Below are positions 34,901 through 48,700 of a stretch of 64,000 bases of DNA, in pieces (positions within the stretch are counted from its first letter, which is position 1; each line of letters opens with the position of its first letter). The notes under the pieces are model-generated. The model was not told the DNA's origin. It worked only from the letters and a program-made list of their open reading frames with translations, and ran no database searches. The translations under genes were made by a program, and so were the position numbers. This DNA comes from Anseranas semipalmata. Its lineage: Eukaryota > Chordata > Aves > Anseriformes > Anseranatidae. The stretch lies in the NCBI GenBank assembly GCA_013399115.1, contig VXAA01004065.1:17386-81385 (forward strand), in the 5' to 3' direction.

Positions 34901-37900
34901 CGTAATGCTCAGTTGTTTCCTTTCTGACGCTAAACTTTCTTCTCCTCCTTTGTACTTGCTTCTGCAACTCACTGCAATGAAAGGAAGAAAATCTCACTCT
35001 GAATTTATAATTTTTGTGAATTGGATTAAGGCCACAGGCCAAGTGGTCCTAGGCTCTTTTGGGAGCACTGGGACAGTTGTCTGACCAGCACCGGCTCCAC
35101 AAGAAATCCTTGAACATGATATTACCTTTGAGCATATGCAGTGAGGCATTCATGCTTATTAGGAATTATATACTTTACAGAAGAGTATTGATAGTCAATA
35201 TATACGATTCAGTCTTAGCTAACTGGATTTGCAAACGTGCTTTTGTTATTGCCCTGATTTCTGAAAACCTGGCGCTTATGTTTTCTGTTACGTAACTCCC
35301 TTTATGTAGTTCCTGCATTTAATGAACTTGAGAGATACACGTGTTGAGAAGTGTGATATTTAGTTTGCAGTTGGTTGCCTGACAACACAGCATCAGTCTC
35401 ATCCTTATACCCTGGAGATATGGTAATATTCTTGCTAGTCTTAAGATTATGTACATAGGCTGAGAAAAACGATCTGTCAGCAGCATATTACAGCTTTCCA
35501 TCTATGTTATTCTTAGGCACCTCAATAAGGTGTGCTAATTAAATTACTGATAGAAATGGGTTTTTGAAACAGAGCATTCAAATTGTAGGAAGCAGCAGCT
35601 TTACAGTTTTATAATGCTTGTGTACAAAATGAGGAGGGAGCCCTGTAGAAGGTAAGTATGCAGTTGTGCAAGTGAAGACCATGAAGCCTGCAAGTACAAA
35701 AAGGGGCAGAATTGAGGCTGTTCAGGTCAGTTCCAGCCCAGTGTTTTAACTTGAAAACTTGATTTAGCCTAAATTTGATTTTAATTTAGTTTCTCAGCAG
35801 CTTACTGTTCTCCACTCTCACCAAAAATAGACAAAGTGAAAAATGCTGTCTTCCAAAAACTATTAATAAGCCACCACCCCATCATGCATATTTAGATTTT
35901 GGGCTTTCAATATGCAGTGGAGATATTCAGCAGACTAATTTAAGTATTTGGTGGTGATAGAAGGCTCTTACCCTGGAGGGGAAGGGTCTGGTAGCACCTT
36001 GTGCCGACAGCTGACAGAAGATGGAAGGAGACTTACCCAGGACCTCCCTCCACTGCTCTCTGATGCAGTGGGTGCAGACGTTGGTGCTTTGATAGTGCCC
36101 AGCACCTCAGTATTTTTAACTTTGGTTCTTTCTTTGGCATGCTCACAAAGTCTTGTTGGGAGGCATATTTCAGAGAAGGAAACACCCAATTCAGTGCCAT
36201 CCCTGAAGAGGAGTTAATGGGACAAACAAAAGCCAATTCCTCTGCTCGAGGGTCTCTTCTTTTCTACCTTGCAACGGTTTTCTGTCAATAATGGTTTACC
36301 ACTTAAGAGCCAAGATTGTTCAGTAAGTGGTAGCAATGCTCAGTTTGCTTTCTTCCAAAAATAAAATAAAATAAAAGCTGTTACAAGCTTTAACAAGGGT
36401 TTTGGGGACCCACAGCTTCTGATGGATGGGTGAAATGATGAGAGATGTATTTTCACATTTGACGTGTGAAAGAAGTAAAAGTAATTAATGAGTAGCACTT
36501 ATATTTTAAAAACACTTCTCCAATTGAAATTCTTTTTTTCATTTCTTTCTGTCTTTCCTCACCTTTTTAGAGTGCACAAGGGAAGGAAAGGTTTTAATAT
36601 CCTTCTGGAGAAAACAGAACTAAAACTGAACTTTCAATTACCTTCGCTTAATGGTTTTTTTTGCTAATGAAAAATATGACAAACATTTTTCCCAGAAAAA
36701 TAAAAAGGTTTTTTGATTAAATCTAATTCCTCTGTGGGAACATCTGTGTTGAAAAATCTACCAGCTTTATTAAGAATCCTGATTATAGTGGGTTGTTAAC
36801 TTCAAGCTTTAATATGTTTAATATGAGGGTATCTTTCCTTGCTTAGGTGCAAGAAAGCAGCCGTATGCACAAATTCACTGCTTATTCTTTTGCAGAGGCC
36901 AGAGGCCCTGACACTTCCAGGACATACATCACTAAGGGTGTCTTGTTCCTCAGTAATTCCAAGTTTGAAGATTGTGGACGGGCTACTGTTTTATTTCAGC
37001 ACATGGAGAGCTTTAGAGCAACCATTCCTAAAGTCTGTCTCATTTTGATCAGTGCTTTTTTTTAATCATAACACTGACAGCACAGTAAATAATAGCTCTA
37101 GCTTTTGATTAAGATTCTTTGTCCTGTGACTTAGATTTATTTGAGCAGTTGAAGGATAAGTACTTTAGGAGAGTCTTCAATGAGTAGCTCCTTCTGGAAA
37201 TTAATACTTTCCTTGGGATTTGAACTCTTTGTTGGTCAAAGTTTGGATCCAGACCTTTACAACGTGTTCCAAAGTGATTGTACTTTGAAATCAGTTCACA
37301 GTCACAAATCTGCAGTAGTATTTACTGTCTCTCTTCAGAACTTCAGCAGAGATTAGAGATTGCATTTACTCAGGAGGAGTTCCTCAAACAAAGATTTTCT
37401 GGCCTTTGGCTGGTAGAGACCTTAATGAAATAGTCCTGCTCTGTACATACAAGGTTTTTTCTTTAACAGTTTATTAAATGCTTTTCACAAGCACTAAGTG
37501 TGATAGAAACTAATGAAAAAATATTCAGTTATGAGTCGTAGCAATAAAATTAAGTTGTAGATTGGGTTTTAGAGGTGATTCTTCCTAAGTATAACAGAAG
37601 TAATATTTTATTCTTCCGTGGGGATTTCTCGTGTGATTAATATTTACAGAAATGTAAGCTAAGTCTTTGTGCAGAGGGAAGAGTGTTTCTTTTGAAAATA
37701 TTATTGTTCACTTGCTGCTTAAACAGTTTGTGGCAGATTTAGGTGGCAGTGGGTTCTGGACTGTTAAAACCAAGAATATAATTGAGGTCATTCTGTTCTC
37801 TGCAAGTTCAGGATTTAGCTTCACGATGTGTTGATGTTAAATATTGAACTAATTTTATTAAATGAAGGGCAAGCTCATCTTATTTTTGTTTTTGTAGTTT

Positions 37901-40300
37901 TATTACAAAAAATCCCAACCGAATTCAGGACAAGAACCAGTCTCCAGTTAACCACGAAGCAGTGTAATTTATTCTGGTTTAGGGTCACCGTATAGACTGC
38001 TAAGGGCACTGGGTAGGGATCTGAAAGACAAACCAAGCTCTCATTTTTGGAAAGAGCCACTTGGAGAAGTGTGTCTTTTGGCAAAATGAGTGAAACAGAT
38101 CCAGCCATCCTGTTACAGTGGCAGAACTGGCAGTCAGATCATAAATACTTAAAACTCTTGAGGTCTCTATTTGAAAAAGCAAACAGTCAAGCGTACAGTC
38201 AAATATAATGAGTTTTCTTCTAAACAATATGTAAATAACAGTGAAACTCCTCTGGATGTAGAAGAAAGTAAAGACACTGCAAACACTTGGTGATTAATAA
38301 TAAAGGGAGCGTTAATACATTTTGAGCTTTATGGTATATATATTTAGTTAGCAAGTGATGAAGTTAATATTAAGGCCATTCAAATATCATCTTACAGGTG
38401 GTGTAGCATATTTCTGCTACAGTCAGGCAGTTACCCAGTAGTAGTAAGATGATCATATTTTGTTTTTTATGATGCTTTAGGCTTTCAATATGCTCTTATA
38501 TTCCTTCATACAGGAGAGGAACAGGCCACAGTCGAATAATACCTTTCTTATTACCTTTTAAGTATCAGATGAACAAAAGCAGTTCTGTGTACAAAAACTG
38601 TGACTTTGGAATACTTCTAAAAATGAATCTTTTATCAGAAGGACTTACACATTACAAAAGGTGTGCTACGAAGTCTAGGAATCTTTGTATACTAAAAGAA
38701 ATAAAAATTAGAGGCTAGCTTTTTTTAAAGCATTTGGATGTGGAGACTCTCATTGTCGCAGGAAGTAGAGTTGGAATGGACCACTGGGGGAACCTTGGTG
38801 ATGTTTGTGTAATGTTTTCTGAAACACTAGTGATGGAGACTTGTTTATTTCTGTATTTTTCTAGCGCTTGCCGGCCAGACTAGCAGGGAGCTGAGGAGTG
38901 ACAGCCAAAATGGGTGCAGCAGGTCGGTGGCTTAGCTCAGTGAGCAATCTCTGGATAAAGTAGGAATGGGAACAGATACGTTGGACTTCTCTCTCGCTGT
39001 GGGATGGCCTCTCAGCGAAGCGAGAGCCCAGTGTGCTTGGCCTGTGACTGCGTATATGTCTGCATGGGAGCAGTTCTGCTCAGAACAACCTGATGGAGCA
39101 GTCTCCTGGAGATGGGAAAGAGGAGGAGGAGGAGACTATAGTCATTGCCCTCCTTTTCTCATCCCACTTGCACAGACTGCAAAATGGCTTAACCCCTTCA
39201 ACGTGAGGGAGGCAAACAAAGCCTGGATTAGAGGTTGTGTTGGGGGTTACGTGCAAGTGAGCTGCCAAATTGTTCAAGTGTTGGCAGCACTGGGATGCTT
39301 TAGGACATGTAAAGGCACCTGGGACGTTAAATGGGAAAGCAAGTGTCATCATGGGAATCCCCACTGAACAGTAACACTGATGACTGCTGTTTTGGAAGTA
39401 GAAGTCTAATTTATTTGGGTACGAACTGGTGTTGTTTAGGAAACTCTATCAGAAAAAGAAACCACCTCTTTCACTGGAGTTTATGGAACAGTATAATGAA
39501 GACCCCGAGGGTGCATTGTACTGATGTTTATCAGTACTACAAACTTTCATCTCCTGAACATGGGGGTTTTTACGTCTTTGAGACAGTTCTCAGTACCAGG
39601 CACTGTTTTCAGCACCATGCCTCTGACCATTTCCTTTGAGAAATCAAGTTCAAGTGAAAAGTGGGAAAGCAAAATCACAAATCCCACACAGTTGTTACAG
39701 AAGAGTAACACTCCTTCCATGGAATCGCTGAGCCTCAACAAATTGTAAATTCCCTGCTCGAGAGGGCAAAACAGCCCTCACTGGCTCTGTGGGGAATTGA
39801 GTCTCTTGATCATCCTTGGCAGCTGTCTCTAACGCGGGCTGGGGTCAGACACTCTAGAAACACAGCAGTGGAAAGCCCCCTCCTCCTAGAGTACATGAAA
39901 TGGAAGCCTGCTGCCTGCAGTGAGGTTTAGCAGGGTTCTTGTTCCCTCCCAAAGAGACAGGAGCATCGAGCAATTCCAGCAAAGCTCTGCATGCACTTGT
40001 ATTCCTGCTGGCTTTCTTCCCTTTCTCAGGGCTGTAAGGATGGCGTTTGTGGGCTTACTGCAACTTGCGAGTTGCAGTCAAGTTGTATGGAGTTTGCTGA
40101 TCAATTCCCCTTTCCTGGGGTCTTCTCTTGGGTGCTGGGTCTCCTGGGTACTGATGCCGTCTGTTACATCACATGGCATTTGAAAAAGGATAACAGGGGA
40201 GATGAAGCCTCCCAGAAAGTCTTTGAAGTTTTCTAGACTCAGGCTGAAGTCAGGTCAGCCGTCCTGCCCAGGCACTTTGTGTTTTTTGAGTTGTGGAGAT
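34901..40300. other. Intergenic or intronic, nothing firmly recognised
   Basis: No family-recognisable ORF was found. An 8-bp perfect inverted repeat (CTCTCGCT / AGCGAGAG, 20-base loop) lies at 38991-39026 inside a 133-codon + strand ORF (38966-39367) of unknown nature. Confidence 0.5.
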
Positions 40301-40334
<34 letters not shown>

Positions 40335-40395
40335 TACGTATGTATGTGTATATATGTATGTATATACACATATATGTATGTATATATATATATAT
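40301..40395. repeat. Compound microsatellite (TA)n-(CA)n-(TATG)n
   Basis: A (TA) tract is followed by a CACACA tract, the palindrome CATACGTATG, TATG/TGTA units and a second (TA) tract, then a T run. The block is largely self-complementary and alternates purine and pyrimidine. ORFs reading through it (YIYIYI... or THTYV...) are repeat artefacts. Confidence 0.95.
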
Positions 40396-43300
40396 TTTTT
40401 TTTCCTCTGAGAAATAATCTGAATATGGATGTGAAATGTGAGGCTCTAGGGATAAACAGCAGTACATATGCCTTTGTGCTAACCTAGAATGATTAAAATT
40501 ATTCTTTCCAAGGGAAACTTGTTTAGTTTCTCTAACAAAAATTGGATGGACTATTTTTTTTTTTCCTCTGCTATATAAAGACCCTCTGGAAAAGATCAAG
40601 TTTGAAATCTAAAAAGCAAGTCATCTCTTAGTATTAGAGCAGAGAGTCAGTAAAACATATTTGTTTATTACTGGCTGTGCTACTAAAACCTGTTATTATG
40701 CATTGGTCTATTTTTAGGAAAAAAGGGATTGATAAATCCGTGTATCAGTAGTTCTTATGAAGCCGAAGAGAAGACAGTGTTTGTTCTGTCGCTTGCACTT
40801 GCAATTCCTACAGAGATTGCAGCTAATTGTCTTGTACTGTAAAGCACTCAGCCCATGGGTAGTTTCTCCCCTATCTCCTCTTGTGAGAAGAGTCCTGTAG
40901 GATTTAACTGAAACAGTCATTTCAAAAGAACTTGGAACATTTAAATGTCCCACGTCCTTTTTTGGACCTTCAGTGACTTGAGAGCTCTTAGGAAATAATT
41001 ATGGGATTTGATTAAAAAACTAGTAGGAAGAAAATTATTCTGCACACAATACTGAATGTTTGCAAATTGGATTTCTTTTCTGTTCAGTGATTCTTTGCTG
41101 TTGGAGTCACGATGGCCTGTGGCAAGGCTGCTGCTACTGCTGTCAGAGGCTGGATGGAGCAGCATTGTCTGGCAGTGTAACCCTTCCAGAGCCAGCTACG
41201 TAGTGAATCAAGCTGAACTGACGATGTTCTCAGATACCAAGAGCGGTGCGTGCCCTGCTCACCAGCACCTACGGAGCTCTGTGTGCTGCACGTGCTGGTC
41301 TGGGAGCCAGAAGCCAACGAGCAGCGGTAGCACAGAGCTCCAGCTCATGTCCTCTAGTGGGATGGTGACTTGGTACTTCTCAGCTGGGAGGTGGTGTGGA
41401 ATTAAATGAAGCAGTCTTTTATGGGTCTAACACTGCGGAGAGCGTTGCGGTGAGTACAGAACCAATTTACCTATGGTTTTCCTGGGCTTTATTATGCTGC
41501 TAGAGTGGTATTAAGTGTAAATGGAGTCTCATCTGTTTTAGGCCTTAGCTGCAATACTGTGTTCTTTGTTCCTGATGTCTGGAATCTTAGCTAGAAGACT
41601 AGCAGTGAGAACTTGCGTGTTTGAATACAAGAAAGAGATGGTTTTTTTCTTTGCTGTCCTGCATTAGCCTTAACCTGACAATATGGAGCCTCAAGACGGA
41701 CTTGGGTTTCTGTGCAGAATGACTTCTACTCATCCTTCCCCAGTCCTAAGCTAGAAGAGCTTCCTGTTGCAGTCAGTGGCACTGAGAACACATTCAGGCT
41801 CAAGGATTTCTGTGATAGATATAAGGGAAATAATAAAATCTTAGGTATATAGAAAGAATTTGTTGATATGTTTCACTTTACTAACTTTGTCCTTCAGCAG
41901 ACAACGTTACTCTTTGTTCAAGGCGAGAAGTAGTGCACACTCAGCAGATCAAAATGCAGACAAGAGGACGACTAGAAGAGGCAAAGCCTGGAGATAGGAA
42001 GAGTAGTGGTACAGTGACATTTCTAAAAAGGCTTTTAATCTATTTGTGCAACTTGAGAGACTCGGTCACTAAATGTTTCTTTTGTGTGGTGTATCTGCAC
42101 TAGCTAATTGAAGATAGATGGCCTTAGAAGGGAAGGCTTTTAGTTGCATGTTGAAAACCAGCAGCAGTGAAGAACTTTTTCAGATAAGGGAGGCAATTAA
42201 TTTGACATCTCCAGTTGTGACCTTATTTTCTTCTTTAGCATGCAGTGTTCAAAGAAGAGGAAGGGTTTGCTAGAATTGCTTGAGAAGGGCTGTGTGTATG
42301 CTTCTGAAGTTTGTAGCTGGACTTCACTTTTTAAATTCATCAGTGAGATGACTAATTCTGTGCATGCAGCTCTCCCTGAACAGCAAGGGCTTTTTTAACC
42401 TGGTTAAGAGGCTGGAAGAAAATACCGAGTGGATGCGATACTATGCTGTGGAGTCTTCTGAACTCTTCAGACAAAAGCTTTTCTGTGTAAAATAAATTAT
42501 TACCAAAAATTCTGTAACATTCCCAGAATGAGATTCTCAGAAGTTTACATTTGCTCTCCACTACACTGCATGATTTAGGCAAAAGAATACCTCACCCTTC
42601 AAACTTCCAAATAATGACCTTAGAATAAAAGCTTTGTTTTGACATGAGGAGTTAACTGATTCTGTCATGATCAGAAATAAAACATGTCAGAAGTATCTTT
42701 GAAAAACATAAGCTTTAAGATTTGATCTTCAAGAGGAAATCTGTGTAGAAACAATGGAGCTAGTTTATACTCTTGGAGTATGGGTGTAGGTGTGTTTTTA
42801 ACAACAGTTTAAAATACATTGGTATCTACTTTTTGAAGACAGCTTTGCATGGTGTGATGGCCAGGTGCCTGGCTACAATGCATTCAGTGAAAATACATTT
42901 TCTTAGTAAAAAAACAAAAAAACAAAAAAAAAGTGATTTGCAGTTCATGTTTCTCTCCCCCTCTCAGTAACAGAACTTAAAGGCTATTTCTATAAGAATC
43001 ACTTTACACTTTCTTAAAAAATGAAAGTTCATAATGCCATTAATGATATTAGTGATGGCTACAAGCTTGTACACAGCTGGGGTGCACTCTAGACCTACAG
43101 ATTCCAATGGCAGAAAAGGAAAAAAGAAAAACCCTTTTCTGTGTTAGCTGTTCTCTGGGCTTTTTTCCTTTTATGTCTGATAGACAGATGGGCTTCAGCT
43201 GAAACTAAATGGGTGAATTTGCTTGCAATCAATTTGGGTTAGATTTGAACTGACTGCAATCCTGCCTAACTCAAGCAAGCTGGGCAGCCCTCGGGGTGCT

Positions 43301-45338
43301 ATTTAGAAATGCTGACTTTCTCTGATTTACTGCCATTTGCTATTTCACTGTACAATCGTTTATACATTTTAAAGTTGTTTAATATTGGATTAACATTCTA
43401 AGATGAACTGTAAGCCTCAGGATACCTGGTATATCATTGGGGAGTTGTTAAATTATTTATGATAATTGTGGGTTTACTCTTAGATGGTTGATTATGTCAA
43501 GACAGTATAGGAGAATTTGGGGAATGTTATGCATTAAAATTAACATGATAAACACATGAAAGATTTTTTTTATCAGCGGTAGAAATGTTAAATGTGTTAT
43601 GTCAATACTAGTTACTATTAAAAGGTTTGCCTGTGTATATTTAAGAGAAGCACAGGCCTTTCAGCAAAGGTAATGAAGAAGCCTGAAGACAGACAGACTA
43701 CACAGATAATTTTTATCTTGCTAAATAGTTGCCTGCCATCTGCATAAGTCTTCCTGCTAAAGTTACTGACAGATTCTACTCCCTGTTGTGTGGGGTGGAT
43801 AGCAAATAATGACAAAAATGGGGAAACTGGCAGTTCTGTGTTCCTCTGTCTCCAGGTACTGGCACTTTTCCTTACTGAAGTGAAGTGCAGCTGGTGAACA
43901 TGCTCATTGCAACCTATGCTTCTGAAACTAGGGCAGTGCTGTAATACACGTGCTGAGAACAGTTGCTGACCAGGTTAGTGATGACCCTTAAACTACAGGG
44001 TGCAAGTCACTGTGATATGGTAGTGTCATTTATTTATGGGAAGGGAGAGACGAAACCATTGGATGATCTTGGTGCTTTAAACTTTGCCAGGAATAGGTCA
44101 GCTGAGGGGGCATTGAAGTCACAGGTAGGCTTGAAAGATCTCCTGGAGAGGAGACAGCATCGTGTGTCACAAGTGTCACTGCTGCCAGGGAAATAAGCTC
44201 CATCAGCAAATGTGGGTTGGTGCATGAGAGCTGATATAATGGAATGATTGTTTGCCTTAGGTGTGCTGACCGGCTGGGAGGAGGAAGGACCTTGTGGTGT
44301 GAATTGGTTAAGAGTGCATCTAAGATCCCGTGTATAACAGTGGTACCCACCTGGCTGGCTTGAGGTAGGTTTTCTAGAAACAAGAGGACAACAAATAGAA
44401 AGTTTAATCTTTTCAAGACTAAGACTTTCACTTATTTGTCTTTGGTAAAGAGAAACCAGTTGCTCTGCCTATTCCAAATAACCCGTTCCCCCGTCATTAT
44501 AAGGGAGGTGGGATCTGACTTGTACTTAAACAGGTTCTGTGCAAATTAATTTTGAAGTTAATGAGATGAGCTCTCATATACCCAATCCTGGCCCATTGCC
44601 TGAAGAAAGCAAGTGAAACCGATCTCCCCTGAACCCATGGGAATCAGTGACAAATGACATTGAAGTTCATCTCCTATTTTGCTTGGACAAAAATTATCCG
44701 CAGAAAAGCATCCTCCGAAGTTCTTTAAACTTTGAATGAACTCAATGATGTTATGGGTGGAAATAGACTCAAGCTGATAGTTGTGATAAATGTTACTGTC
44801 TGCAGAAAAGGTGTCGTTTGCCTCAGATGCTGTTGTGTGGTTGTAACTCATCTGATCTCTGAGCCCTTGTCTTCATAATTTGTGCCAGTTCTCCAGCATT
44901 TCATTCACTCTTTATAGGCTGTTTTGATTGGCAGTTCATACACCAGTGTAATTTTAAAAACTCGATAAAAATGTTTTTACACAAATAATGTTGTATAACA
45001 GTCACGTTTCTTTAGGGTAATTCCTCAGATCATTAATGAGCCACGCAGTTCCTAGATTAGATCATGGCTTCTTGTAAAGGTTTTATAGCTACACTCAGAT
45101 GCTTTGTCTGGTGTGTAATCAGCTTTAATAAGGGGTAGGTAACCATTCATGGATGAGAAGAAATCCTATGGTAGAAACTAGAAGGGACTGTAGAAATTTA
45201 ATTAGGATATATAAACATTATTCTAAATACCTATAAACACATAAAAATGTGAATTGCTTTATAGCTCTTCCCAGTCATACTTGAGAAAGTAGAAGAAAGA
45301 TTCATTATTTAACCTGGAGGCTGTTCCCATGAGATACT
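40396..45338. other. Intergenic or intronic, nothing firmly recognised
   Basis: Short ORFs of up to 133 codons (44030-44431, minus strand) lack family resemblance. An A-rich (A)nC tract lies near 42908-42932. No gene was supported. Confidence 0.5.
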
Positions 45339-45470
45339 CGGCAGTACTCGCTGCCGCTGAGCTACTGACCCATGCACAGCCGAGGAGTCGTGCCGGCACG
45401 GCCATGATGTGCTGTGTGTCCCTGCGGAGCATGGGGCGCCGTGGATGGCGTAACCGCGTAGGCATCCCCG
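45339..45470. promoter_or_regulatory. CpG-rich islet (candidate)
   Basis: I count 14 CpG dinucleotides in about 130 bp, in a region where CpG is otherwise rare. Open frames exist on both strands but match nothing I know. It could be a small CpG island, an enhancer or a decayed GC-rich insert. Confidence 0.3.
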
Positions 45471-45659
45471 TGGCAGCTCTGCTGCCTGTGTGGTCTTTGC
45501 AGGACGTGGGTGTCTGTAAAGGTGATTGGAACAGGAGTCTTTTCAGACCAGTCATAGAAAAATTACTTGAAATAATATGATTATTTGTAAATTTGGTATT
45601 TGAAAAGTTTTCTTCTCCTGTTTTCACTCTTCAGTGATTTTCTGTTTTGGTGTGGTCCC

Positions 45660-45712
45660 TTAATATTCTGTATAATATTTTATTAATATTCTATATAATA
45701 TTTTATTAATAC
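45660..45712. repeat. 23-bp AT-rich tandem repeat, about 2.3 copies
   Basis: TTAATATTCTGTATAATATTTTA at 45660-45682 is followed at once by a copy with one mismatch (45683-45705) and the start of a third. This is a simple minisatellite. Confidence 0.85.
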
Positions 45713-48700
45713 TTAAGGGTTATGTCTTTAGTGTATTACATGGTGTAAGCAGCAGTGTGTCCAGTTGAGATTTTCTGAAAATTTCCATGTAAAAAAAAAA
45801 ACTACAAAAACACACGATCAAAATAATATGCTTTTAACTTTGCCAACTTTAAGCAACTCAGGCTAGTGAAGAGTGCTTGCTTTTTGTGAATGCCTGGTGC
45901 TAATATTTTTAGATGGATTTGGGTGGTAGGCTGAAAGGAAGAATTTCAACTAAAGTAGTTGGAATTTCTGGAAATGATAAAAGGGAGGGATATGTTGTTG
46001 TCTTCTGCCTTTAAAACATCTTTCCAAAGTTTTATTCTGAGGTGCTAATCTGAAGTTTGGATATGAAATCCAAAGAAGAGGAACCTTGCTAACTGCAGAG
46101 TTGTTTTTTCTTCTGGAATTTTTGAAAATTCAACCAAATGTGAATAAAACCTCAGTAGTGCCACAAATGAAGTCTTGGGAGGTTCAGACTGTGCATTAGG
46201 AAGAACTCTTCACTAAGTGCCACGTGGGGCAGGTCACCCCAAAGAGACTCTTCAAACTCAAATCTTTTATAAAGGTAATTCTTTTCTGCGCGGGAATGGG
46301 GGATACTGACAAATCGTCTCCTTCAGTAGCAGCTCTTTAGTTGCCCAGTTCTTGGGGCTTCTTTTCCTTCCTAGACAAGGGCTAGGAGGGAAAATGGGGC
46401 AAGAGTTTATAGAAATGGATATGATAATCATAGGGGGGGAAGTATTACAGTTTATCATTATTTATTAATGCAATAGGCTTAACTTCTGTTAGCATTAGGG
46501 TTTAATAATGGCCCATTAGCTCTCTTTTGCATTCTTTCTATTTTTCATGTTGAGAACATGATATGCCTTCTCTGTGGCTGTTTCTTAAATAAAGGGCATT
46601 CCTGTTTCCAAGGCAGAAATGTCACAAAGAGGTAGGTACAAGTGAAGAGATTATTCCTCACCATTTCATTTGCTGACAAATGCAGAACAGAACACAGTTC
46701 TGTTCACAGCTACCAAGGACAGGAAGCTGAATTGCCTGTAGGCATTCACTTCATTGTGAATGTATAGTGCGACTATAATATTTGCATTAATCCCATCAGC
46801 ACAAAGCGTACATAAATGTATTCATGATTATTTTGTCTTGCTCATACAATTTACATTAAGATCCATATGCAGAATCGTATTTTCACAGCAAGTTTTATAC
46901 ATAATATTCAAATTCTTTCTTCCTTTCTCCTGTCAATATGTTGCATATTTTTAAGCCCTGCTGGGCTCAACGCCAGCAAGGAACTACAAGGATCTATGGC
47001 AACTGCCACATTTGCACTTTCCATTTACAAATCTGTAACTAAATTCTCATTAAATATTCTTAACCAGCCTGTTCAACATATGTTTGCTTGGGTATTAGTA
47101 CTTATAAGTTGAAACAAATTAGATCAGTAGCTAAATTTACTTCCTAATAGCCAAAGATATTTGAGAAAGAATAGATTTTGGAGTGTAGAGGTGGCAATGC
47201 CCCCTTTCTCTTTCAGTATTGTAAATGGGGAAATTCTGCTCTGCCCAGGCAAATTAAAAAGGTGGGAATTTGAACTCCTTCCCCTCCATATTTGCTCCAT
47301 GGGGAGACTGGTGTACGAAGAGCTTTGAAGTGAAGCCAGTAAACATCCACTAACTAGTGTGGCTTACAAATTAGGTTGTTTGAGATTTTCTTGTATTTCG
47401 TTCTACATGTTTCTCCCTTTCAAACATTAAAAAATGTATTTAATGGGTCTACACTGAGACACTTCCTTGTGGAGGAGCATTTTCATCTTTGACTTCTAAC
47501 AGCAGTGACACTAATTGCAGAAAGAACCACTTAACAAAAGAAAGTGTGAAATCATGGATGTTAGATTGTGTAGACCCTTAAAAAGGTTATTGTCTCTGCT
47601 TAAATAGTTGTTTCACGCACTTGCAAAGATTGTTAATGATGAGCTTTTAATTAGCTTCATTGTGTTATCAAAACTGTAGTGCAAATCCTATCATTATGTC
47701 TTCAGGTTTGTGCTACTTTGTATTAAATTCAATAGCAGCTCATCCATAATGTATCAGCGATCTCTCCGTACCAGTGCCAGCATGATGCTTTCCCACAGGC
47801 TGTTAGGAGGTCGCGGTGCGAATGCCGCTGGATGCACGGCGCTGACTGTCCTCTGCCCTGCGTTCTGCCAGTGGCTTCTGTCCCAGTGCAATCCCTGACT
47901 TTGTTTCCACATCTCTGAAATGGGTTCAATGCTTCTGTATTCAGCAGTGTTTTGGAGAGATTTGATTTTTGCTTGCAAAAACCTTTGATATGTATTTCTG
48001 TAAGTGGAGATCATTAGGAAGTAACAGCTTGGGCTTTTTGAGCAGTTTACAGTTGTTAGCTATATCTTTGTCCAACTAAGGAAGGTTAGACTGTGACACA
48101 GTATCTTTGCATTGGTAGAGAAAAATTCTTCATGGGGGGAAAAAAATGCCATGTAACCCAAGGCTCTGACAAGCCTACCATTTTTCAGTAGTTTTTATTT
48201 TTTTATTTTATTTTTTTAAGGCAAGCCGAACTTTTTCCCTAAAGAGACCTGGACACACAACTTCCTTAATTCAAAGCCAGAATAATCACTTGGGAAGCAT
48301 ATGTTGGTAACACATCCAACTGCAGCAAAATACTTCTTTGTGTTAGCTAGATGACAGTGTCAGTCAGGAAGCACAACTGAAATACAACATACAGCATCCT
48401 CTGACACCTAAAATTAATGCAACTGTTAAGATCTCTGCTTTCAAGAAAAAAATCGACATACGTCGAATGTCAATCCTTAAGATACCGGTCCACAACAGTG
48501 AGTAAAGGATTTGGCCCCTAGTAAGAGACTTCTCAAAGCCACTGGCATTTAGAAAATCATTTTGAGCCATTTTTTTAGGGTGTAAACTGATCCCCAGGGT
48601 AGAGCAAATGCTTTCTTTTGGGCTTACCTTTGGAAGCAGGTTTTTCTGTCTGCTGCTCTGACCCAGGCTTGCCTGGCACGTTCAGTGTGTGACCTGCACA

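Noticed and set aside
40202..40599. Tyr/Ile/Thr/His-rich ORFs on both strands
   Set aside because: They are translations of the compound microsatellite.
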